Source: Mariniblastus sp964408465
Lineage (GTDB): Bacteria > Planctomycetota > Planctomycetia > Pirellulales > Pirellulaceae
Assembly (NCBI GenBank): GCA_964408465.1
Contig: CAYOZV010000001.1
Coordinates: forward strand, 1 to 64,000
Direction: 5' to 3'
DNA length: 64,000 nt
Under the pieces are notes generated by a model. The model searched no databases. It was not told where the DNA came from and worked only from the letters and a program-made list of their open reading frames with translations. Positions 26,837-34,951 of the stretch are shown one piece after another. A program made the position numbers and the translations under genes. Position 1 is the stretch's first letter. Each line of letters starts with the position of its first letter.

Positions 26837-28291
26837 TTACGCGTCGTTGTGGGGACGCGGCTTTGTGGATGTGAATCCGGTGGCGACTGCTTGGCCGGTT
26901 TCTTCTGTCCAGAAAACATAAAGTCCGATTCCCAATCCGATCAACAAGAATGGGATAAGCCACTTCATGATGTTGAACTTGGGGGCTGCGTTGGCGGTTA
27001 GTGTCGGCACTGCGACGGCCACGGTTGATGCTTTAGCAGCGGTTGGCGTGTCGGTGCTGCCGAGTTTTCTTTCGAGATCGGCGATTTGTTCCATCAGCAA
27101 ATCGTTTTCGTTCTTCAGATCAGCGTTCAACGCCAAAACCCGGTCATGTTCAGCAGCGACACCAGAATCACGTCTGACTGCAACAGCGGAATCAGGCTTG
27201 GCGGCATCGCCAAAGTCGCGACTGGCCGCAACAGCATTCGTTTTCGCGGAGGGCGTCGCGGCGGGACGCGCGTTGATCGCTGCGAGATAGTCTCGGTTTT
27301 GAGTGGACAGGTCGGTGACCTGTTGGCCGAGGGTCGAGTTGGTCTCTGACGCCGTTTGGTACTCCGCCCGAAGTTTCGCGCTTTCTTGGGACAGGGTTGA
27401 GTAACGCATGTTGAGATCTTCACGGTTGGCGTTAGCCGTCTTGAGTTGTTCGGTCAGAGAATTGTTTTGGGATAGGAGCGTTTGGTTCTGTTGCCCCATT
27501 TGAGTAATTCTGGTGTTCGCGTTGTTCAACTTTGTTTCCAAGCCCGACATGTCACCGCCGGCCGAGCGAACGTTTTTGAGCCGGTTTTTGATTTCAGCAT
27601 TCTCTTCGGTCAGCCGTTTGATCTGCCCAGACATGGCACCGTTTTGCTCAACCGATTTTTGGTATTGGGCACTGAGTTGATTAAGCTTGGCTTGTTGGGC
27701 TTCCTGAGCATCGGTGTTGGCCGGTTCAACAGGTTCGGCGGTCTTCATGGCTTGGTTGATCTTCAGTTCATCCAATTCCTTGCTGGTCTGGTCATAAGCC
27801 TTTTTTAGCCGCGCGTATTCGCTTCGCATTGCGTTGTTGGTTTCTTCAACTCTGCTCAGCTTCGAATTTGCATCGGTTAGCGTGATGATGCTTTGGGCCT
27901 GTTGCTCGATCTTCGCGCGAGCCGCTGCTAACAAATTTCGTTGTTTTGTGGATGACGGCTTGGGTTGGACGGCACCGGGTTGGGGTTGGACAGCGTTGCC
28001 CCGTATCGGCCGCCCCTGAATCACTGGGGCTTGGATTATTTGCCCTTGAATAGGCTGGCCCTGAATGATCTGGCCCTGAATGGGCTGCCCTTGAATGGGC
28101 TGCCCCTGAATGATCTGACCTTGGAAGACTCGTTGGCCTTGGATCACTGGGCGGTTAATGATCTGTCCACTCTGGAGGTCCGCCGGTGGTTGGTAAGTTT
28201 GTGTGACCCGTTGGGCGAAAAGCGTTGAACTGACTGTTGAACTCAAAAGGATGCTCAACAGAACCAAATTGAGTCGTGTGAAATTGATCAT
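26837..28291 (-). CDS. Exported coiled-coil protein with IQGQP repeats and C-terminal membrane helix
   Basis: A 484-residue protein of unknown function. The signal peptide ends near 26 (STLFAQ). Residues 42-95 hold a run of a five-residue repeat ([QI]IQGQ[PI]), then a proline/glutamine-rich bridge. Residues 118-330 are strongly heptad-like and rich in Gln, Asn, Glu and Lys, so a long coiled coil. A second short coil (about 385-410) precedes a membrane helix (about 440-460, WLIPFLLIGLGIGLYVFW) and a short tail. If both ends hold, the long rod lies in the periplasm anchored at its C-terminus. The layout suggests a structural or tethering role. Confidence 0.75.
   Translation of the reverse strand: MINFTRLNLVLLSILLSSTVSSTLFAQRVTQTYQPPADLQSGQIINRPVIQGQRVFQGQIIQGQPIQGQPIQGQIIQGQPIQGQIIQAPVIQGRPIRGNAVQPQPGAVQPKPSSTKQRNLLAAARAKIEQQAQSIITLTDANSKLSRVEETNNAMRSEYARLKKAYDQTSKELDELKINQAMKTAEPVEPANTDAQEAQQAKLNQLSAQYQKSVEQNGAMSGQIKRLTEENAEIKNRLKNVRSAGGDMSGLETKLNNANTRITQMGQQNQTLLSQNNSLTEQLKTANANREDLNMRYSTLSQESAKLRAEYQTASETNSTLGQQVTDLSTQNRDYLAAINARPAATPSAKTNAVAASRDFGDAAKPDSAVAVRRDSGVAAEHDRVLALNADLKNENDLLMEQIADLERKLGSTDTPTAAKASTVAVAVPTLTANAAPKFNIMKWLIPFLLIGLGIGLYVFWTEETGQAVATGFTSTKPRPHNDA
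28006..28140 (-). repeat. In-gene 15-bp tandem repeat coding for IQGQP units
   Basis: About eight to nine near-identical 15-base units (for example GGCTGCCCTTGAATG on the plus strand) code for the pentapeptide run of the coiled-coil protein. Such arrays vary in copy number by slippage without frame change. Confidence 0.8.
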
Positions 28292-28531
28292 TTCGAATCT
28301 CAGTGTATTAGGAAGAAGAACGCGTTATCGAGGCTGAGGACGCGACAACCAAATCGTCGTTTTTTTCACGGACTGCTGGGCTGCTGATTCAATCAGCCAC
28401 CGCAGATTAGCGTCCCCGTCGGGCAACCGCGAGTGAAAGGGCCCATCGGCTGGTTCGCACAGAAGGTGTCAACGGCGCCAGGTACAGCCAATGCAGTACC
28501 CGGCGCGTTTTGACAATTACATCACGCAGGC

Positions 28532-29791
28532 TTACTTAAGACGTTGCTCAAGAAATTTAGCAGCCGCCGCGCGTCCACCAAGTCCGAACGAGAGCGCCAA
28601 CGCGAGGGCGACGCCGCCCAGAGCAAGACCGAAGCCAAGGTCGACCAATTCGCCGGCCAGACCCATGCGCTTGAGCGCGATGATGCTGCTCAAGACCATG
28701 ACAGCCGTGAACACCATGTTACCTGTAGACTCCGATCCGTTCTTGCCGCCTTGAACCGCAGCACGAGCCAGATTAGCCAGCCAAAGGCCAACACCCAGAA
28801 TTACGACGCCGATCAAAACCGGAATGCCAAATTCGTACACTTCATTGAAAACGTCACTGACAACGTCCAGCTTCAACATTTTGACAGCTTGGGTGATGCC
28901 CATCAGAAGGATGGCTCCCATTGATGCCTTGGCGGCCAATTCAGATGGTTCCGCAGCGAGTGCTCCGGTGAAACCGAGATGTTGCGGGATCTTATTGAAT
29001 CCCGTTCCACCAAGCAGGTTACCGACAAGCGTGCTGGCGAATTTCGCAATCAGGAAGAAAACTCCCAAAATGATTGTTGCGCTTAACAGGTTCGGCAAAA
29101 AGCCCAAGATCTGATCGACGATTCCCTGAATGGAGCCGCTCAACCCTTCCATCTCCAGCGCACCAAATACGGCAGGCAGTGTGATCAGCAACAGGAAACA
29201 GAAAGCAGCCAATGGCAACGAATTGGTCAGCGTGCCTGGGGCAAGCTTCAAACGGTTATCGACGTCGCCGAGCGTCAGGCCTTTGTGGACGCCAAATTTG
29301 GCAATGGAGGCCACGAGGAACGAAACGGCCCCAATGGCGATCGCACCGATGAGCTTCGGCAGAAAGTCAAAGAACTTGCCCAGCAAGTCTCCTAGAGGAG
29401 CACTGACAGATTCTAGGCCGAGTGCTTTGAGGCAAGCGATGGCCACAAACAACATCATGATCCAGAACGCTCCTTTTCCAAAACCAGCACCGACATTGGT
29501 CTTCTTGGTGGTTTGGGCTCCCAGTAATGGGCCTAATTTATCGCCGATGCCAGTCTTGTTGATGACTCTCGAGACGATCCATCCGACGATTTTCGCGATG
29601 ATGTAACCGACGATGAGAATAACGAGGGCACCAATCAATTTGGGCAAAAATTCGCCCAACTGGGGGCCCATCGCACCGGACATGCCGCCCAAAAGATCCG
29701 AAAGCATTCCGCCGGCATCGCCAACAGCTCCAGAAACAGTGTCAGTAACAGAAGCGCCTTGGGCGTACAAAGTAGGCAGGGATAACTTCAC
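28532..29791 (-). CDS. Multi-helix membrane protein with repeated MscS-type TM_helix segments
   Basis: A 419-residue membrane protein. Segments such as FLPKLIGALVILIVGYIIAKIVGWIVSRVI recur several times (near 48, 140, 235 and later), the pattern of the conserved TM helix that precedes the pore in small-conductance mechanosensitive channels. The MscS beta domain and cytosolic cage are absent. Glycine-rich links separate the helices. Possibly a channel or a membrane scaffold. TTG or other upstream starts are not needed: ATG 29791 gives a sensible N-terminus. It lies 240 bases upstream of the coiled-coil gene on the same strand. Confidence 0.8.
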   Translation of the reverse strand: MKLSLPTLYAQGASVTDTVSGAVGDAGGMLSDLLGGMSGAMGPQLGEFLPKLIGALVILIVGYIIAKIVGWIVSRVINKTGIGDKLGPLLGAQTTKKTNVGAGFGKGAFWIMMLFVAIACLKALGLESVSAPLGDLLGKFFDFLPKLIGAIAIGAVSFLVASIAKFGVHKGLTLGDVDNRLKLAPGTLTNSLPLAAFCFLLLITLPAVFGALEMEGLSGSIQGIVDQILGFLPNLLSATIILGVFFLIAKFASTLVGNLLGGTGFNKIPQHLGFTGALAAEPSELAAKASMGAILLMGITQAVKMLKLDVVSDVFNEVYEFGIPVLIGVVILGVGLWLANLARAAVQGGKNGSESTGNMVFTAVMVLSSIIALKRMGLAGELVDLGFGLALGGVALALALSFGLGGRAAAAKFLEQRLK

Positions 29792-30297
29792 AGTCAGCCT
29801 CCAAAAAAGGTGATGAAAAGGGGAAGCTGAATTCGCGCGGACTTCGCAGTTATAGCAACAGGCAAACCGGTCCGAATTTAGCGATTAAGTTTTTATCGTT
29901 TGTGTTTTGCAGAAATGCTGCGTTGCTCAGGAGAAGAGTGTTATGTTAAGACTCGACGCAACAACCTGACTATCAAGTGTTTTGAACCGGTGGTTCGACG
30001 CATTATGCAGTCGAAGATTCGCTAGGCAAGAATTTGCCTTCAGGGCGAACCCATTTGTTGGTAGCTACCAAGAAATAGCGATGCTTCGCATCAAAGCCGT
30101 AGCTGCAGCGACGCCAGATTTTCTAATCGGACACTTTGCCGTATGCAGTTTTGTCGTCGCCATCGGCAATAGAACTAAATCTTTTGCGGAAAAGAATAGG
30201 AAGTTTTCTCTGGTTGTGCTAGCAAGTCGCCCTCCCGTTTTTGAGAAGAAACTTAGCGGTTGTCTCCCGAGTTCGTACATTAAATAGGTTTTCGCCC
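29792..30297. other. Intergenic region, nothing recognised
   Basis: About 500 bases between divergent genes. Small open frames on both strands have no signal peptide, family motif or ribosome site. Presumably it holds both promoters. Confidence 0.4.
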
Positions 30298-31095
30298 GTG
30301 CTGGATCGCGATGAAATTGACGATGTTTTTGACCAGTTTTACTTCGATGGCATGGGGGCCGTTAGCCGCGATGACGCTCGTTTCCTCTGTGATTTAATTG
30401 CCGGCAGTCGACCGGCCAAGTGTTTCGAAGTCGGCGTCGCGTCGGGTATGTCAACGACTTTGATACTCAAGGCATTGGCGAAAATTGGGCAGGACCGTTC
30501 TTTGGTCTCGGTCGACATTAGCCGGCAGTATTACGCGGACCGGACCAAGCAAGTCGGTTACGTGGTGGACGCGGCGATCGCTGAACTGGGTTGCAGCTTT
30601 CAACTGCACTTTAATCACTGGTCCGCGGACGCCGAAACGTTTGGTTCCGATGAAAAGTTTGATTTCGTTTTCATCGACGCTCACCACGGGCACCCCTGGG
30701 CGACGCTGGACACGATGATGGTGCTGCCGTTTGTGAAGCGGGGGACGTGGATCGCGATTCATGATATCGCGCTCAAGGACATCCCTAGGTTCGCTTCGCA
30801 AACAGGCCCGTTTCATCTCTACGAAGCGTTCCCTGCACCTAAGAAGAAATCTCAATGCGAGCGTCAAAACATTGGGTCGTTCCAAGTAACTCTGCCATAC
30901 GCCGATTATGAAGCGTATCTATTGGCGTCGTTAGCCCAACCGTGGACTTTGTCGGGAGTGATCAAAGAATCGTTTGCCGGTCGCATCCTTGAAATGGCGG
31001 AGCGCTCTTATAGCCCGCCGTTTGCCCATACGTTGCAGACGCTGTTGGAATCTCATAACAGGAAGATTGAAGCGGCGCGGTTGTCAAAGAAGTAG
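30298..31095 (+). CDS. Class I SAM-dependent methyltransferase (Methyltransf_24 type)
   Basis: Cytosolic methyltransferase-fold protein, about 265 residues from GTG 30298 (the frame opens at TTG 30241). The SAM loop is CFEVGVASGMSTT, the acidic end of strand 2 is LVSVDIS, and strand 4 is FDFVFIDAHHGHPWATLDTMM, as in the Methyltransf_24 group that includes O-methyltransferases and sugar or peptide modifying enzymes. The substrate is unknown. No gene partner is evident; its end is followed by an assembly gap. Confidence 0.83.
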   Translation: MLDRDEIDDVFDQFYFDGMGAVSRDDARFLCDLIAGSRPAKCFEVGVASGMSTTLILKALAKIGQDRSLVSVDISRQYYADRTKQVGYVVDAAIAELGCSFQLHFNHWSADAETFGSDEKFDFVFIDAHHGHPWATLDTMMVLPFVKRGTWIAIHDIALKDIPRFASQTGPFHLYEAFPAPKKKSQCERQNIGSFQVTLPYADYEAYLLASLAQPWTLSGVIKESFAGRILEMAERSYSPPFAHTLQTLLESHNRKIEAARLSKK

Positions 31096-31124
31096 CGCGT
31101 AAGAGCCTGCCGTTTTGAAAATCC

Positions 31125-31224
31125 NNNNNNNNNNNNNNNNNNNNNNNNNNNNNNNNNNNNNNNNNNNNNNNNNNNNNNNNNNNNNNNNNNNNNNNNNNNN
31201 NNNNNNNNNNNNNNNNNNNNNNNN
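31125..31224. other. Assembly gap (100 N)
   Basis: One hundred N, probably a placeholder length. The base run right after it, GGATCCACTACGTA, matches the end of the GTAGTGGATC repeat, so a repeat copy probably caused the gap. Confidence 0.98.
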
Positions 31225-31261
31225 ACAAGGATCCACTACGTAATAAGTACAACACGTTCTC

Positions 31262-32158
31262 TTAATCCAGCGGCAGCACGTCGACTTCCACCTCCATCAC
31301 CGTTTTACCACCGCCAATGAAGACGCCTTGGATTGGGCAGACATCAAAGTAGTCGCGTCCCCAAGCCAACGTGATGTGGTCGGTGTTAGGAATCGAATTG
31401 TTGGTCGGATCAAAACTGACCCAGCCCATGTCCCCACAGAATAGACTCGCCCACGCGTGCGAAGCGTCAGCACCCACCAGCCGCTCTTTGCCCGGTGGTG
31501 GAATCGTCCGCACGTAGCCACTGACGTATCGGGCCGGCAGTCCAAGAGATCGAAGGCAGGCGATTTGAAAGTGAGCAAAATCCTGGCAGACGCCGCGGCG
31601 ACTCTCAAACACTTCTTCCACGGGCGTACTGACCGTGGTGTAACCCGGCGAAAATTTAAAGTCCGTGAAAATTCGATTGGTGAAATCGACGGCCGCTTCA
31701 ACAATTGGCCGCGCGGGCGTGAAAGACCGCCGAGCGTAGTCGGCGAAGGCGGCGCGGCAGCGGATGTGTTTTGATTCGGTTTTAAATCGCGCGGCGGCCA
31801 GATTCAGCGCGTCGTCGATGTTGGCGACCGCTTCCCAGGGCGGGCTGTTGGCCGGATCCAAGGCAGGTTTGGGTTGCACTTCGACGCGGCTGGAGGCCGT
31901 CAGCTTGAGACTGTTGTGGGGTTGGTAGATCGAAAAATTTCCGATTCTGTTGCCAAAAGGGTCAACACGCGTAGAACTTTCTGGAGGGATCGGCGCCATC
32001 GCCAATTCGTGGCTGACGCAGCGCTGATACGGCAGATCGCGCGGGTGCAAACGCACCGTGTTGAAACACTCAGGCACCGTTGCGGCATACCGATACAGCG
32101 TCGTGTGCGTAATCTGGTAGCTGGTCGTTTCCGCGGTCGTCATCATGGATAGGGTCAT
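31262..32158 (-). CDS. Transglutaminase-like cysteine protein, short form (set B)
   Basis: A 298-residue protein of the bacterial transglutaminase-like superfamily. An N-terminal beta domain (ITHTTLYRYAATVPECFNTVRLHPRD) is typical of this group. The Cys-His-Asp triad is complete: Cys191 in RRGVCQDFAH, His234 in ADASHAWAS and Asp250 in SFDPTNN. These proteins act as proteases or amide-forming/cleaving enzymes; members beside ATP-grasp and alpha-E genes have been predicted to process a peptide product. ATG 32158 is used; the frame extends two TTG codons upstream. It is the last of five minus-strand genes of related type, 111 bases past the ATP-grasp/alpha-E fusion. Confidence 0.9.
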   Translation of the reverse strand: MTLSMMTTAETTSYQITHTTLYRYAATVPECFNTVRLHPRDLPYQRCVSHELAMAPIPPESSTRVDPFGNRIGNFSIYQPHNSLKLTASSRVEVQPKPALDPANSPPWEAVANIDDALNLAAARFKTESKHIRCRAAFADYARRSFTPARPIVEAAVDFTNRIFTDFKFSPGYTTVSTPVEEVFESRRGVCQDFAHFQIACLRSLGLPARYVSGYVRTIPPPGKERLVGADASHAWASLFCGDMGWVSFDPTNNSIPNTDHITLAWGRDYFDVCPIQGVFIGGGKTVMEVEVDVLPLD

Positions 32159-32269
32159 CAACAAAATTTAAAAAGGGCGTGGCAAGTTTAACGATCACCC
32201 AGCAGAGGCGAGTTCTGTGCCGAACTGCCGCGCCAACGCCGGTCGCTCGCTTAGCAGTTAAACCGAAAT

Positions 32270-34951
32270 CTAACCGAGTTCATTCATCTGCAGGATTGGT
32301 CCGCTGTGGATGAAGTACTGGTTGCTGATCGAAACGGACAGTTGCGGTAGGATGCTTTCCATACTGGAGCAAAGATCTTGAAGACCATGATGCCGCCCTG
32401 CCCCGTCCAGCTTGCACAGTTCCGGCATCTGCACCATCCTAGCACAATGCAGCGCCTCCATCGAAAGCCGCTGGTGTGTCGCCAGTGTTTTGGTTTTTAC
32501 CAGAATCGGTAACGACTGAACGGACTGGTTCAGCGAGATCAACTGGTAAACCAATGATCGCGGGTTGTCGTCGTCGGTCAGCATCAACATCAGGACGTTC
32601 TCCAGATCCAGATTCGATTGGTAACGCGCGCGGTACGTCATTAGACTGTCTGCGACTTCCAACGTCGCCTCTAGCAGTTCATCGTTGATTTGTGTTTTGT
32701 AAAGAAAACAATTCTTCACCAATCGAATGATCTGCAACGCGCGCTCGATACGACGGCCAATGTTAAGAAATCGAAACCCGTGCGTCCGAGTCATGCTCTC
32801 GGAGATAAATCCACTCAGCGCCGCGAGGTCCACTAAAAACTCGTTGGTGATCTCGGTATGTTCGGCCAGGTCGCAATCACTGAATCGTTCGATCAAGAAG
32901 CCTTCGCGTACATGTTGGATAATTCTCCACGCATCGGAGGACAGCATTTCGCGTACTTCGGTTCCAACAAAATAAAACTGATCGACTAAGCTACGAAGTG
33001 AATTGGGTTCCTTGTCATCGACAAAGCAATCGGTGATCGTCTTCTCTAGGTCCGGCAATTGACGTCGCAGTTCTGGCACCGCGTATCCTGCATCCACTCC
33101 ACCTTCAGCCGCCAACGCGCGAACCAGCGAAGGCAATTCCCTCACTTCGGACGGTCTGCTTTCACCGGTCAGTCGTTTTAACACCGCTCGCACCAGACGC
33201 GCCGTCGCGTCACAGCGCTCCAAATAGCGACCCAGCCAGCAGAAATTGTCGGCCGTGCGGCTGGAAATATAATGATCATTGCGATGAGAATCTTTTCCCG
33301 ATCGGCTGGAATCCAGCAGCGAAACCGCTTCGACCGGTTCGTCGGACAAAACCCAGCAATCTTTGACGCCGCCACCTTGAAAAGGGCGTCGAATGGGTTC
33401 ATCCGGGGTGTCGGTCAGCCGCGAAAGCCCGCCGGGCATGACGGTGTATTCGTCTGGGGACGTGTCGGAGTCTGTGTCGCCTGCTCTGCGGTTTGTTTTA
33501 TGGCTGTTGGCAACCAAATAAGTACGAAGCGAAAGGTACTCAGGCGTTAACGCCCCGTCGGTCCAAACCGAGGAAGACGACCGCAGGATCCGTTCTTTAC
33601 CGCACCAAAGATGGGGGGCCTTGTCTAGCAGCGCTAATTTTTCAGCGCGGGAAAGATTGTCAGTGTTGTTGTCTGCTTTGATTCTCGAACCGTACTGCGT
33701 GCGCGTCCGATAGGCGGCGACCAGTTCGAGTTCGTCAATTCGGTCGCGGATTAATTTTAATGACGATTCATCGCCCCCCCACCAAGCCCCGACGCCCGGC
33801 AGTTTTAATTCGGTGCCCAATAATGCTTGGCAGATTCTCGGTAGGAAGGTCATGAAGATCGGTGATTCGACGAGGCCGCTGCCGATTGGATTGCTGATGG
33901 CCACATTTCCAGAGCGCGCCACTTGCAAAATGCCGGCGATGCCCGGCCCGGTGGTTCCCTGTTCCAGCGGATCGAAACCAACGCAGTGTTGGCGGCGATA
34001 GATTACATCGATCGGAATCAGCCCGCCAAGCGTCTTCATCATCACGCGATTCTTGCGGACGGTTAGATCTGGCGATTCGACCAACGTGATGTTGAGGTAC
34101 TGTGATAGATAAGCGTCTTCGAAATAACTGGCGCTACCGGTGCCGGCGGTCAGCATGACCACGTGCGGAGCCGAACGATTGGTCGTGCCCAGCGAATTGA
34201 GAAAGTCCTTCATCTGGATGAAGTAGCCCGCCAAGCGATGCGCGTTGGCGTCGCGAAAAACGTTTGAGAAGGTGCGGGAGATTGCCAACCGATTCTCTAA
34301 TGCGAATCCGCTGCCGCCGGGGGCATCGGAACGATCGGCGACCACCCACCATTTTCCCGCTGGCGAACGGACCAATTCGGCAGCATAAAAATGCAGATGC
34401 CGATCGCCAGCAGGTTTGACATCCTCGAAGGACGGGTCAAAGTAAGGATGGTTGTATATCACGTTCGGCGGAATCACTCCGCCAGTGAGAAGTTTCTGCG
34501 GTCCGTAGATGTCTTCCAACAACAAGTTATAAACCTGAGCGCGTTGCTGGAGTCCGGCTGAGATGGTTTCCCAAGTCGCGGCGTCGATCAGCTGCGGGAT
34601 GGGGTCCAGTTGCAAGTGATTTTTGCGATCGTTGGGATCGCCATAGGACGAAAATACGATCCCGTTTTGATGCATGAAACGGCGAATCTGCGTCAGTCGT
34701 CTTTGAAAGACTTCCGGACTCAGGCTGCCCAGTGCTTGGTCGATGCCCGACCATTGAGGGCGAAGTTGGCCGGAGGCGTCACGAATCTCATCGTACAGGC
34801 CCGGCGGAGCCGCGTACGGGTCGAAAAATCGCCCCGTTGGCGAGGCGGATCTCATTTCCCCAACAGAGCTTTGGAACTGTTGCTGTTGTTGGATCAGTTG
34901 CCGCTGCTGCTGACCGCTGTTGACGTTTTGATTGCTTTGGTCGTCGTTCAA
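32270..34951 (-). CDS. Circularly permuted ATP-grasp / alpha-E fusion protein (set B)
   Basis: An 893-residue fusion. After a glutamine-rich head, residues about 45-530 are the CP_ATPgrasp_2 domain (old DUF404/DUF407), ending in YTVMPGGLSRL and GGGVKDCWVL. Residues about 565-885 are the helical alpha-E domain (old DUF403), opening with DNFCWLGRYLERCDATARLVRAV. Where the paralogue at 39912 has the ATP-binding LVVKPVNESGGKG, this protein has LELVAAYRTRTQYG: the lysine-proline is gone, so ATP binding may be lost or altered. It starts with TTG, and the TTGA overlaps the stop of the upstream DUF2126 gene, which indicates translational coupling. Confidence 0.92.
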   Translation of the reverse strand: MNDDQSNQNVNSGQQQRQLIQQQQQFQSSVGEMRSASPTGRFFDPYAAPPGLYDEIRDASGQLRPQWSGIDQALGSLSPEVFQRRLTQIRRFMHQNGIVFSSYGDPNDRKNHLQLDPIPQLIDAATWETISAGLQQRAQVYNLLLEDIYGPQKLLTGGVIPPNVIYNHPYFDPSFEDVKPAGDRHLHFYAAELVRSPAGKWWVVADRSDAPGGSGFALENRLAISRTFSNVFRDANAHRLAGYFIQMKDFLNSLGTTNRSAPHVVMLTAGTGSASYFEDAYLSQYLNITLVESPDLTVRKNRVMMKTLGGLIPIDVIYRRQHCVGFDPLEQGTTGPGIAGILQVARSGNVAISNPIGSGLVESPIFMTFLPRICQALLGTELKLPGVGAWWGGDESSLKLIRDRIDELELVAAYRTRTQYGSRIKADNNTDNLSRAEKLALLDKAPHLWCGKERILRSSSSVWTDGALTPEYLSLRTYLVANSHKTNRRAGDTDSDTSPDEYTVMPGGLSRLTDTPDEPIRRPFQGGGVKDCWVLSDEPVEAVSLLDSSRSGKDSHRNDHYISSRTADNFCWLGRYLERCDATARLVRAVLKRLTGESRPSEVRELPSLVRALAAEGGVDAGYAVPELRRQLPDLEKTITDCFVDDKEPNSLRSLVDQFYFVGTEVREMLSSDAWRIIQHVREGFLIERFSDCDLAEHTEITNEFLVDLAALSGFISESMTRTHGFRFLNIGRRIERALQIIRLVKNCFLYKTQINDELLEATLEVADSLMTYRARYQSNLDLENVLMLMLTDDDNPRSLVYQLISLNQSVQSLPILVKTKTLATHQRLSMEALHCARMVQMPELCKLDGAGRHHGLQDLCSSMESILPQLSVSISNQYFIHSGPILQMNELG

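Noticed and set aside
29982..30287. 101-codon frame before the methyltransferase
   Set aside because: Overlaps the methyltransferase frame start, with no signal or domain.
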